Assembly: GCA_963718065.1 (NCBI GenBank)
Contig: CAVQYE010000004.1
Location: 124,001 to 188,000, forward strand
Direction: 5' to 3'
Length of the DNA: 64,000 bases
DNA from: CAVPGP01 sp963718065
GTDB lineage: Bacteria; Actinomycetota; Thermoleophilia; Gaiellales; Gaiellaceae
The notes under the pieces are model-generated. The model was not told where the DNA came from and searched no databases. It was given only the letters and a program-made list of their open reading frames with translations. The stretch's first letter is position 1; the number at the start of each line of letters is the position of its first letter. Positions 1 through 9,340 of this stretch are shown in pieces. A program made the position numbers and the translations under genes.

Positions 1-1849
1 GCCGGTCAGCGTGCGGGGGATCGCGGGCACGGCGCGGATCGTGTCGGGCACGTGGCGCGGCGAGAGCTGCGAGCGCAGGCTGCGGCCGATGCTGCGCGCG
101 CAGCTCGTCGTCCAGCGCGACGCCGTCGGCGAGCACGACGAACAGCACGAGCTCGCCCGCGCCGCCCTCGTCGTCCTCGAGGTGGACGACGAGGCTGTCC
201 GTGATCTCCGGCAGCTCCTCGACGACGCTGTAGAACTCGCCGGTGCCGAGGCGGACGCCGCCGCGGTTGAGGGTCGCGTCCGAGCGGCCCGTGACGACGC
301 AGCTGCCGCGCTCCGAGAACATGATCCAGTCGCCCTGGCGCCAGACCCCCGGGAACATGCTCGAAGTACGAGCTGCGGTAGAGGGAGCCGTCCGTGTCTC
401 CCCACAGCTCGACGGGCATCGACGGCATCGGCCTGGTGATCACGAGCTCTCCCAGCTCGCCGACGAGCGGCTCGCCCTGCGGGTCGAAGGCGTCGGCCGC
501 GACGCCGAGCAGGCGGCCGGAGATCTCGCCCTCGTAGACCGGGAGGAGCGGCGAGCCGCCGACGATCCCGCTGCAGACGTCGGTGCCGCCGCTGCCGTTG
601 ATCAGCAGCACGTCGGGCCCGAGCTGGTCGTAGACGTAGCGGTAGCCCTCGGCCGGGAGCGGCGAGCCGGCGGTGCCGAAGACGCGGATCGAGCTGAGGT
701 CGTACTCGCGCCCGGGCTCCAGGCCCGCCTTGCGGCACGCCATCAGGAAGGCCGGGCTCACGCCCATGAAGGTCGGGCGCGTCTCCTCGGCGACCCGCCA
801 CTGCCAGCCGAGGTCCGGCCAGGTCGGGTCGCCGTCGAGCATCACGATCGACGACCGCACGAGGAGCGCCGCGACGAGCGCGTTCCACATCATCCAGGAG
901 GTCGTGCTGAACCAGAGCAGGCGGCCGCCCGGCTTCAGGTCCCAGCTGAACGCGTGCGCCTTGAGGTACTCGAGCAGGATGCCGCCGTGCCCGTGGACGA
1001 TCGCCTTCGGCCGGCCCGTCGTCCCCGACGAGAAGAGCACGAACAGCGGGTGGTCGAAGGCGACCGGCACGAACGCGAGCGGCGCCGGGCTCGGCGAGCA
1101 GCTCGTCCCAGGAGAGCGCGTCCGGAACCGCGTGCTCGCCGTAGGGGACGTGCACGACGTGGCGCAGGGTGGGGAGGGCGGCGCGGATCGTCGCCACCTC
1201 CTCGCGGCGGTCGATCGAGCGGTCGCGGAAGCCGTAGCCGCCGACCGTCAGCAGCACGGACGGCTCGAGCTGCGACGAGGCGGTCGACGACGCTGCGCGT
1301 GCCGAGCTCGGGCGCGCAGCTCGCCCAGATCGCGCCGAGGCTCGCCGTCGCCGCGAACGCCACCAGCGTCTCGGGGATGTTCGGCAGGTAGGCGACGACG
1401 CGGTCGCCCGGGCCGACGCCGAGCCGCAGGAGGCCGGCGCGCGCGCGCGCCACCTGCTCGCGGAGATCCGCGAACGTGAGCTCGGTCGGCTCGCGCGTCT
1501 GGGAGTGGGAGACGATCGCGACCTGCTCGGCGTCGTCGTCGCCGCCGATGAGGTGCTCGGCGAAGTTCAGCCGCGCGCCCGGGAACCACGTCGGCGCCCG
1601 GCATCGCGTCGGAGGCGAGGACCGTGCTGTACGGCGCGTGCGCCTTCACCTCGAAGAACTCCCAGATCGACGACCAGAAGCCGGCCAGGTCGTCGACCGA
1701 CCAGCGCCACAGCTCGTCGTAGTCCGCGAACGCGAGCCCGCGCTCGCGCTCGAGCCAGGCGAGGTAGCGCCCGATCTCGGTCGTCTCCCGAACGTCCGGC
1801 GGCGGCGTCCACAGGACGCCGCGGTCGTCGCGGCGCGGCACAGCGCCAT
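1..1849 (-). CDS. Acetoacetyl-CoA synthetase-type ligase (partial, frame-broken)
   Basis: AMP-forming acyl-CoA ligase of the acetoacetyl-CoA synthetase family, which activates a beta-keto acid with ATP and CoA. The AMP-binding loop SSGTTGRPKAIVHGHGG is clear. The N-terminus has the family lead-in (LWTPPPDV, then DELWRWSVDD), and near the window edge the C-terminal RHVPD...IPRTLTG stretch is readable; the catalytic lysine segment that follows lies outside the window. The start is the ATG at 1849, which overlaps the iclR stop as TGATG, so the two genes are translationally coupled. The frame breaks near 105, 352, 1075, 1270, 1590 and in the first codons; the site at 352 is repaired by removing one base. 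In this setting an aryl beta-keto acid is a possible substrate instead of acetoacetate, but that is inference. Confidence 0.8.
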
Positions 1850-2655
1850 CAGGGCGGCGCCAGCCTGTGCCCCATGCTGAGCGAGATGTCGTGCGCCGTC
1901 TGGGTGACGGCAGGCCCGTAGCGCGCGATCAGCTCGTCCATCGACACCATCGTGCGGTGGACGGCGAGGTTGAGCGCGGCGAGCACCTCGCCCGAGTGCG
2001 AGTGGATCGGAGCGGCGATCGAGCGCAGCCCGTAGGCGAGCTCCTCGTCGTTCACCGCGATGCCCGACGTCACGGATCTTGCGCCAGCTCCTCCCGGAAC
2101 GCCTTGGGATCGGTGAGCGTGTTCGGCCCGCGCGGCGCGAAGTCGATCCGCTCGATGATCTCCTCGAGGCGCTCCTCGGGGACGAAGGCGAGGATCGCCT
2201 TCCCCATCGCGGTGCAGTAGGCCGGCAGCCGCGCGCCCACGTGGAGGTTGAGGTCGATCTCCCGCTGGCCCGGCCGGGCCGTGCGGCAGCGCTCGATGTA
2301 GACGACGTCGGTGCCGTCGAGGATCGCCAGGTTGACCGTGCGCCCGCGTCTCGTCGCTGAGCTGCCGCAGGTGCGGGGCCGAGATCTCGCGCAGGTCCAT
2401 CGAGTTGATCGCCGAGAAGCCGAGGTCGAGCACCTTCGGGCCGAGCCGGTAGCGCTTCGAGTCGGGGTCCTGCTGCAGGTAGCCGAGCTTGGCGAGCGTC
2501 GCGACGTAGCGGTGCGCCGTGCTCCGGCTCAGCTCGAGCTCGCGCGAGAGCTCGCTGACGCCGATCAGCGGCCGGTCGGAGTTGAACGAGGAGAGGATCG
2601 CGAGGCCGCGCTCGAGCGACTGCGATGTGCCCGTGCTTCCCTCCGACGGCGGCAT
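1849..2655 (-). CDS. IclR-family transcriptional regulator
   Basis: One-component regulator with an N-terminal winged helix (residues about 15-75; recognition region ELSRSTAHRYVATL) and a C-terminal ligand-sensing domain. IclR proteins often control aromatic or acetate catabolism next door. The total span matches the usual 250-270 residues, but the middle third is in another frame: breaks near 2345 and 2078 cancel each other, and the repaired text reads NLAILDG...CRTARPGQREIDL. It is divergent from the O-demethylase gene. A -10 box (TAGGAT, 2667-2662) lies 6 nt before the ATG, so the mRNA is probably leaderless. An inverted repeat at 2675-2691 overlaps its -35 box, which suggests autoregulation. 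Confidence 0.85.
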   Translation of the reverse strand: MPPSEGSTGTSQSLERGLAILSSFNSDRPLIGVSELSRELELSRSTAHRYVATLAKLGYLQQDPDSKRYRLGPKVLDLGFSAINSMDLREISAPHLRQLSDETRAHGQPGDPRRHRRRLHRALPHGPAGPAGDRPQPPRGRAAAGLLHRDGEGDPRLRPRGAPRGDHRADRLRAARAEHAHRSQGVPGGAGARSVTSGIAVNDEELAYGLRSIAAPIHSHSGEVLAALNLAVHRTMVSMDELIARYGPAVTQTAHDISLSMGHRLAPP

Positions 2656-2674
2656 GCGCGCATCCTAACGCCTC

Positions 2675-2691
2675 GTTCCAGCAATTGGAAC
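2675..2691. promoter_or_regulatory. Candidate IclR operator
   Basis: Perfect inverted repeat GTTCCA-N5-TGGAAC between the divergent iclR and O-demethylase genes. It resembles the TGGAA/TTCCA half-sites known for IclR. It covers the minus-strand -35 box TTCCAA (2690-2685), which lies 17 bp from the -10 box TAGGAT. On the plus strand a TTGACA follows at 2698-2703. Confidence 0.6.
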
Positions 2692-2839
2692 ACCGTCTTG
2701 ACAAACGGGCAGAGCCCTGAGAGGCTCGAAGTCGTCGACGCCGCCGGCGACGCCTGCCGAGCGTGGTCGGGATCCTCGCACGGAACCGGCGGCTCGTACA
2801 CCCAGCGGGTTTCGTCGACAGGAGGAGTTGCTAGCCGCC

Positions 2840-4211
2840 ATGAGCTCCCAGAGCTTGGAGGCTTTGCTACAGACCGTCGGGAATCCGGTGACCTGGCCCG
2901 CAACTCGCAGATCGGGCCCTACGTGTATCCGAAGGTTCCCGAGCGAGTTCTCGAACTGGCGCGACGAGCAGCATGCCTGGCGGGAGACGTGCTGTCTCTT
3001 CGACCAGTCGCACCACATGACGGACCTGTACATCAAGGGCCCCGATGCGCTGAAGCTGCTCTCGGCCACCGGCGTCAACAGCTTCGCGACGTTCGCGGTC
3101 AACAAGGCGAAGCAGTTCGTCGCGTGCAACTACGACGGCTACGTGATCGGCGACGCGATTCTCTTCTACCTCGACGAGGAGCGTGTTCAGCCTCGTCGGG
3201 CGCCCGTCGGCGCACAACTGGGTGCAGTACCACGGCGAGACGGGCGACTACGACGTGTCGTTCGAGCGCGACGAGCGCTCGGCGGTGAACCCGACCGGCC
3301 GCAGGCTCTACCGCTACCAGGTGCAGGGCCCCGACCGCGCTCAAGGTGCTGGAGAAGGTCACCGGCGGCCCGCTGCCCGAGATCAAGTTCTTCAACATGG
3401 GCGAGATCACGATCGCCGGCCACAAGGTTCGTGCGCTGCACCACGGCATGTCCGGCGTGCCCGGGCTCGAGCTCTTCGGCCCCTGGGCCGAGGGCGACGA
3501 GGTCAGGGCCGCGATCGTCGAGGCCGGCAAGGAGTTCGGGCTCGCGCAGGTGGGGTCGCGGGTCTACGCCACGAACACGCTCGAGTCGGGCTGGATCCCG
3601 TGCCCGCTCCCGGCCGTCTTCACCGGCGACGACATGAAGGCGTATCGCGAATGGCTGCCCGCGAACGGCTACGAGGGCACCGGCTCGCTCGGCGGCAGCT
3701 ACTACTCCGACGACATCGAGGACTACTACCTGACGCCGTACGATCTCGGCTACGGGCCGTTCGTCAAGTTCGACCACGACTTCATCGGCCGCGAGGCGCT
3801 CGAGAAGATGCGGCCGACCCGAAGCGGAAGAAGGTCACGCTCGCCTGGAACGGCGACGACGTCACCCGCGCGATGGGGACGATGTTCCAGAAGGAGGACC
3901 GGGCGAAGTACATCGACCTGCCCCTGTCCAACTACTCGACGTGGCCGAACGACAAGGTGCTGAAGGACGGCAAGATGGTCGGCGTGTCGACGTTCTCCGG
4001 CTACAGCTCGAACGAGAGCTCGATGCTCTCGCTCGCGATCGTCGACGTCGAGCAGAGCGAGCCCGGCACCGAGGTCACGCTCGTCTGGGGCGAGGAAGGC
4101 GGCGGATCGGCGAAGCCGGTGGTCGAGCGCCACGTGCAGACCGAGATCCGGGCGATCGTCTCGCCCGTCCCGTACGCCGAGGTCGTCCGTGCCTCGTATC
4201 GGCCGCACTGA
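2840..4211 (+). CDS. ligM: LigM-like aryl O-demethylase (GcvT/aminomethyltransferase family)
   Basis: Tetrahydrofolate-dependent methyl transfer from an aryl methoxyl group, as in vanillate/3-O-methylgallate O-demethylase LigM. The text matches that subfamily closely in several places: NSQIGPYVYPKVP, EFSNWRDEQHAW, LFDQSHHMTDLYIKG, IKFFNMGEITIAG, NTLESGWIPCPLPA and FVKFDHDFIGREALE. The length of about 457 residues fits LigM (about 470). The ATG at 2840 follows AGGAGGA at 2820-2826. Frame breaks occur near 2895, 2945, 3180, 3340 and 3820. The exact substrate (vanillate, syringate, methylgallate or another methoxyarene) cannot be read from the sequence. Confidence 0.82.
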
Positions 4212-4214
4212 GCC

Positions 4215-5103
4215 GTGAGCATGGGCGACGACGTCGAGCTGCTCGGCCTGTACTGGACGGTCTCCGGGCCGGTCGAGGTGCACATCGGGCGGGAGTGGAG
4301 CCTCTTCGACTGGGCCGACCGCTGCGCCGAGGCGCGCAAGGTCGGGTTCAGCGGGCTCGGGATCTGGCACGCCGACCTCGCAGCACGTGCTCGAGACGCG
4401 GAGCCTGCAGGAGATGAAGCAGATCTTCGACGACAACGGGCTGCGCCACCTCGAGCTCGAGTTCCTCATGGACTGGTTCCTCGACGAGGACGACGAGCGC
4501 CGTCAGGCCTCCGACAAGATCCGCGAGCTGCTCTTCGACGCGGCGGGCGCGCTCGACGCCCACCACATCAAGGTCGGCAACATCCCCGGCACGCCGGCCG
4601 AGCTCTCGCAGCTCACCGAGCGCTTCGGCGAGCTCTGCGCCGACGCGGCCGCAGCACACCGACGCGAAGATCGTCTACGAGTTCATGCCCTTCGACGTCG
4701 AACGTCAACAGCATCGACACCGCGCTCGCAGGTCGTCGCCGGCGCGGGCGCCGCGAACGGCGGCATCGCGATCGACACGTGGCACATGTCCAAGCTCGGG
4801 ATCGCGCCCGACGACCTGCGCCGCATCCCGATCGAGTACCTGTCGTGGGTCGAGCTGAGCGACGGCCGGCTCGAGGACATGGACGACCTCATCGACGAGA
4901 CCGTCAACCACCGCGAGCTGCCCGGCGAGGGCGAGTTCGACCTGCGCGGGTACGTCGAGGCCTGCCAGGACCACGGCTACACCGGGCCCTGGGGCGTCGA
5001 GGTGCTCTCCGAGGAGCTGCGCAACAACCCGATCGACGTGATCTTCCGGCGGGCCTACGAGACGACCGCCGCCCAATTCGGACCAGAGAGGAGCTCCGCA
5101 TGA
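4215..5103 (+). CDS. Sugar phosphate isomerase/epimerase-like TIM barrel
   Basis: Xylose-isomerase-like TIM-barrel protein of about 295 residues. Typical strand-end metal-site motifs are visible: LEFLMDW, HIKVGNIPG, YEFMPFD, AIDTWHM and GVEVLSEE. The GTG at 4215 (or ATG at 4221) begins 4 nt after the demethylase stop, and the 3' end overlaps the next gene as ATGA, so it is in the same operon. Breaks near 4386, 4653, 4697 and 4735 are each repaired by deleting one base. Relatives isomerise or dehydrate small sugars and cyclic acids; the reaction here is unknown. Confidence 0.7.
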
Positions 5104-6140
5104 GCGCACCGAGTGGAGTCAAGGAGCTCGACCGCGACCGGCTGGTCTGGATGTACGAGCAGATGCTGCGGATCCGGGAGTTCGAGGAGCGGGTCAAGCG
5201 CACCTTCGAGGAGCACCCGGGCGTGATCCGCGGCCACACGCATCTCGCCGACGGCGCCGAGGCGTCGATCGTCGGCTCGATCGCCACGCTCGGCCCCGAC
5301 GACCAGTTCTTCGCGACCTACCGCTGCCACGGCTACCCGCTCGCGCGCGGCACCGACCCGAAGGCGATGATGGCCGAGATCTACGGCCGCAAGGACGGCC
5401 TCTGCAAGGGCATCGGCGGCTCGATGCACCTCACCGACGTCTCGAACGGCTTCCTCGGCACGTCGGGGATCGTCGCGGCCGGGATCCCGCACGCGACCGG
5501 CGCGGCCTGGGCGGCGCAGATCCGCAAGCAGGGCCAGGTCGTCCTGTGCTTCTTCGGCGACGGCGCCTCCAAGCAGGGCGCGTTCTCCGAGTCGCTGAAC
5601 ATCGCCTCGCTGTGGAAGCTCCCGATCGTCTACGTGATGGAGAACAACGGCTACAACGTCCACACGCGCACCGAGCAGGAGGACGCCAACCGCGCCAACG
5701 GCGAGGACCTCTCGGTCAAGGCGAAGGCCTTCAGCATGCCGGGCGTGACGATCGACGGCCGCGACCCGGTCGCCGTCTACGAGACCGTCGGCGCGGCGGT
5801 CGCGCGCGCCCGCGCCGGCGACGGGCCGACGCTGGTCGAGTCGCAGATGTACCGCCTGTCGGCGCACGGCAACATCATCGCCCCGCCCGGCGTGCCGCTT
5901 CACTTCCCCGAGCACGAGGCGATCGAGAAGTTCGGCGCGCCGGAGGAGTACGAGGCCGCGCTGAAGGGCGACCCGGTGCCGGCGTTCCGCGGCCGGCTCG
6001 TCGCCGACGGCACGCTCTCGGCCGAGGACGCCGACGAGCTCGCCGCCGAGGTCCGCGACGAGATGCAGGCCGCGGTCAGCTTCGGCCTCGACAGCCCGTT
6101 CCCCGCCGTCGAGTCCGCCCTCGAGTACGTCTACGCGTGA
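5100..6140 (+). CDS. ThDP-dependent dehydrogenase E1 alpha, copy 1
   Basis: Alpha subunit of a pyruvate/acetoin/branched-chain 2-oxoacid dehydrogenase-type E1. The thiamine-diphosphate motif is complete, GDG at the start and ENN about 27 residues later (FFGDGASKQG ... VMENNGYN). Also present are TYRCHGYPLARG and GSMHL, which are typical of the acetoin-dehydrogenase side of the family. The frame is intact, 346 residues. The ATG at 5100 overlaps the preceding stop and follows GAGAGGAG. The partner E1 beta is the next gene, but no lipoyl E2 or E3 gene occurs in the window. Confidence 0.88.
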   Translation: MSAPSGVKELDRDRLVWMYEQMLRIREFEERVKRTFEEHPGVIRGHTHLADGAEASIVGSIATLGPDDQFFATYRCHGYPLARGTDPKAMMAEIYGRKDGLCKGIGGSMHLTDVSNGFLGTSGIVAAGIPHATGAAWAAQIRKQGQVVLCFFGDGASKQGAFSESLNIASLWKLPIVYVMENNGYNVHTRTEQEDANRANGEDLSVKAKAFSMPGVTIDGRDPVAVYETVGAAVARARAGDGPTLVESQMYRLSAHGNIIAPPGVPLHFPEHEAIEKFGAPEEYEAALKGDPVPAFRGRLVADGTLSAEDADELAAEVRDEMQAAVSFGLDSPFPAVESALEYVYA

Positions 6141-6306
6141 GAGGCTGACGGAATCCGCCTCACGATGGTGGCCAGACGCGGCGCAGCTCGCCGGGTCGGG
6201 CTTGAACGTAGGCACCACTATGCCCTGCGCCGCCCCGGGCGATCTGCTTGGTCTGAGCCATCCCGCAAGCACCCAAGATCCACATCAGCCCTAGGAGGAT
6301 CGATCA

Positions 6307-7287
6307 ATGGCACATGAACTGCCCTTCATCGCCGCCATCGACGAGGCGATCAGGCTCGAGATGGAGCGCGACGACACCGTCCTCTACTTCGGCCAGAACA
6401 TGGCCACGACCGAGAACGAGCCGTACGTCGACGCGTTCGGCAAGGACCGCGTGCGCGTCACGCCGATCTCCGAGACGGCCGAGATCGGCATGGCGATCGG
6501 CGCCGCGCTGGCCGGCTTCCGCCCCGTGGTCGAGCTCTACATGGCCGAGTTCATGCTCGTCGCGATGGACCAGGTGATCAACGAGGCGCCCCGCTTCCGC
6601 GCGATGAGCGGCGGCCAGGTGAAGGTCCCGCTCGTGCTCAAGGCCGGCTACGGCTTCACCGCCGGCTGGGCGGGCCAGCACACCGGCACGATCGGCGCCC
6701 TCTTCATGGGCGTGCCCGGACTGAAGGTCGTCGTGCCGTCGACGGCCGCCGACGCCAAGGGCCTGATGGCGACGGCGATCCGCGACGACAACCCGGTCGT
6801 CTACCTCCACCACTACCTGCTGACGCTCGAGCACGGCGAGGTGCCCGACGGCGAGTACCTCGTCCCGTTCGGCGAGGCTGCGATCCGGCGCGAGGGCGGC
6901 GACGTGACGATCGTCGCCACCGGCTGGACCGTCGACCGCGCGCTCGGCGCCGCCGAGCGGCTGGCCTCGGAGGGCGTCCAGGCCGAGGTGATCGACCCGC
7001 GCACGCTCGCGCCGCTCGACATGCCGACGATCCTCGAGTCGGTCGACAAGACCGGCCGGCTGGTGCTCGTCGACCAGGCGACGCGGCACGCGTCGGCCTC
7101 GACGGTGATCGCCGGCGAGGTGGCCGAGCACGGGTTCTCGTCGCTGAAGGCGCCGATCGTGCAGGTCACCGCGCTCGACGCGACGATCCCCTACAGCGAG
7201 CCGCTCGAGGCCTGGGTGCTGCCCGACGAGGACAAGATCGTCACCGCCGTGCAGCAGGTGCTCGGGTCGGCGCCCGTGACGGCGTAG
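6307..7287 (+). CDS. ThDP-dependent dehydrogenase E1 beta, copy 1
   Basis: Beta subunit (transketolase pyrimidine-binding plus C-terminal domains), 326 residues, intact. Family text: TPISETAEIGMAIGAALAG, GGQVKVPLVLK and EVIDPRTLAPLD. It partners the alpha subunit encoded 166 nt upstream. AGGAGG at 6293-6298 precedes the ATG at 6307. The 166-nt gap holds no gene and may carry a separate promoter. In acetoin dehydrogenases such a heterotetramer cleaves a diketone and passes the acyl group to a lipoyl E2; that E2 must lie elsewhere if the enzyme works this way. Confidence 0.88.
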   Translation: MAHELPFIAAIDEAIRLEMERDDTVLYFGQNMATTENEPYVDAFGKDRVRVTPISETAEIGMAIGAALAGFRPVVELYMAEFMLVAMDQVINEAPRFRAMSGGQVKVPLVLKAGYGFTAGWAGQHTGTIGALFMGVPGLKVVVPSTAADAKGLMATAIRDDNPVVYLHHYLLTLEHGEVPDGEYLVPFGEAAIRREGGDVTIVATGWTVDRALGAAERLASEGVQAEVIDPRTLAPLDMPTILESVDKTGRLVLVDQATRHASASTVIAGEVAEHGFSSLKAPIVQVTALDATIPYSEPLEAWVLPDEDKIVTAVQQVLGSAPVTA

Positions 7288-7303
7288 CGACCGTGACCGC
7301 CCG

Positions 7304-8277
7304 GTGGTAGCGCGGCCGCTCGACGGCGAGCAGGCGCGCCCCTGCTCGCGACGATGTGGCGGATCCGGCTCTTCGAGGAGCGGGTCGGCCAGCTCAAGCG
7401 CGCCGACGAGGTCCACGGGCTGATCCACCTCAGCGTCGGCCAGGAGGGCGTCGCCGCGGCGTGTGCACGCAGCTGCGCGACGACGACGCCGTCTACTCCG
7501 GGCACCGCGCGCACGGCCACGCGATCGCGAAGGGCGCGCCGCTCGAGCGGGTGATGGCGGAGCTGATGGGTCGCGACAGCGGGCTCTGCCGCGGGCTCGG
7601 CGGCTCGATGCACCTCGTCGACGTGGAGCACGGTTTCATGGGCGCGACCGGCGTCGTCGGCGGCAACATCCCGATCGCGCTCGGGAGCGCGCTGGCGGCG
7701 CGGCTGCGGGGCGACGACTCGGTCGCGGTCGTCTTCTTCGGCGACGGCGCCGTGCAGGCCGGGCACTTCAACGAGACGGTGAACCTCGCGACGCTCTGGG
7801 GGCTGCCGCTGATCCTCGTCTGCGAGAACAACGGCTTCGCGGAGTTCACGCCGCGCTCGGCGCACACGAACGTCGAGCGGGTGAGCGACGTGGTCGCGCC
7901 GTACGAGGTCGAGCGCGAGACCGTGGACGGCAACGACGTCGTGGCGGTGTGGGACGCATTCGGCCGCTTCCTCGGCTCGGCGCGTGAGGGGCGCGGGCCG
8001 TTCCTGCTCGAGTGCCTGACGCACCGCCTGCGCGGCCACTACGAGGGCGATCCGGGCAAGTACCGCGAGGCGCTCGCCGCCGCCGACTGGCAGGCGAAGG
8101 ACCCGATCCTGCGGCTCCAGCGGCACGGGATCGAGCAGGGCTGGTTCGACCGAGGAGGCGCTGCCCGGCATCGAGTCCGAGGCCGCCGAGGCGGTCGAGC
8201 AGGCGGTGCGCTTCGCCCGCGAGAGCGCGTTCCCGCCGCTCGACCTGATCGCCCGCATGGTCTACGCCGATGGCTAG
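7304..8277 (+). CDS. ThDP-dependent dehydrogenase E1 alpha, copy 2
   Basis: A second E1 alpha, clearly related to the gene at 5100 but divergent. Motifs are SGHRAHGHAIAKG, GLGGSMHLVD, VFFGDGAVQAG and CENNGFAEFT. It continues to the stop at 8275. The clear homology starts at MWRIRLFEERV (ATG 7354), but the segment before it (LDGEQARP...) fits the family in another frame, so GTG 7304 with a break near 7340 is the likely start. Further breaks are a missing base near 7463 and an extra C near 8151. It sits directly after copy 1 beta and before copy 2 beta. Confidence 0.82.
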
Positions 8278-8303
8278 GTACGTCTACATCACGTCGCGTC
8301 CCG

Positions 8304-9279
8304 ATGGCTGAGACGACCTACATCAAGGCGATCACCTCGACGCTGGCCGAGGCGATGCGCGCCGACGAGCGCGTGTTCGTGCTCGGCGAGGACGTCGCCG
8401 AGGGCGGGCCGTACACCGCGACCGCCGGCCTGGCCGAGGAGTTCGGCACCGAGCGTGTGATCAACACGCCGATCAGCGAGGCGGCGATCACGGGCGTGGC
8501 GATCGGCGCCGCCCAGTCGGGCCTGCGCCCGGTGCTGGAGATCATGTTCATCGACTTCATCACGCTGGCGCTCGACCAGCTCGTCAACGCGGCGGCCAAG
8601 GCGCACTTCATGTCCGGCGGCCAGCTGACGGTGCCGATGGTCCTGCGCACGCAGGGCGGCGCCGGCTACCGCGGCGGGGCGCAGCACTCGCAGAGCCTCG
8701 AGAGCTGGCTCACGCACGTGCCCGGCCTGAAGATCGTGATGCCGAGCCGGGCCGTCGACGCCGCCGGGCTGCTTGCGAGCGCGATCGCCGACTCCAACCC
8801 CGTCGTCTTCATCGAGAACAAGACGCTGTACTTCCGCAAGGAGGAGGTGCCCGACGCGCCTTCGCCGGTGCGGATCGGCGAGGCCGTCACGCCTGCGCGA
8901 AGGCGGCGACGTCACGATCGTCGCCCTCTCGCGCCTCGTCCACGACGCGCTCGCGGCGGCGGAGCGACTCGCCGCCGAGGACGGCATCGAGGCCGAGGTG
9001 ATCGACCCGCGCACGCTCGTCCCGCTCGATCTCGACACGATCGTCGAGTCCGTCAAGCGCACCGGCCGGCTCGTCGTCGCGCACGAGGCCGTCGAGCACG
9101 GCGGCTTCGGCGCCGAGATCGCGGCGCAGGTCCAGGCGGCGGCCTTCGACTACCTCGACGCGCCGATCGGACGCGTCGGTGCGCCGTTCGCTCCGATCCC
9201 GCTCAGCCCGCCGCTCGAGGATGCCTATCTGCCTGGCGTCGACGAGGTCGTAGCGGCCGCGCGGGCGGTGCTCTCATGA
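8304..9279 (+). CDS. ThDP-dependent dehydrogenase E1 beta, copy 2
   Basis: Beta subunit paired with the alpha gene just upstream. It has FVLGEDVAEGG, INTPISEAAITGVAIGAA, GGAGYRGGAQHSQSLE and EVIDPRTLVPLD. The length is about 325 residues, as expected. One extra C near 8891 splits the gene; removing it restores VTLREGGDVTIV. The HSQSLE stretch is typical of pyruvate/acetoin-type beta subunits and differs from copy 1 (GWAGQHTG), so the two complexes probably have different substrates. Confidence 0.85.
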
Positions 9280-9282
9280 ACG

Positions 9283-9312
9283 TTGTCCCGCAAACGATCG
9301 CGGGCGTAGTAT
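9283..9312 (+). promoter_or_regulatory. Promoter before the GMC gene
   Basis: -35 TTGTCC (9283-9288), 18-bp spacer, -10 TAGTAT (9307-9312). It lies just after the stop of E1 beta copy 2 and 28 nt before the GTG of the GMC gene, so the oxidative part of the cluster can be transcribed on its own. Confidence 0.5.
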
Positions 9313-9340
9313 CTGGCTACCTGACATGGAGGAGGTTCGG

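Noticed and set aside
5055..6272. 405-codon open frame antisense to E1 alpha copy 1
   Set aside because: Covers an intact, clearly recognisable E1 alpha; the antisense protein has no family features and is a shadow of high GC third positions.
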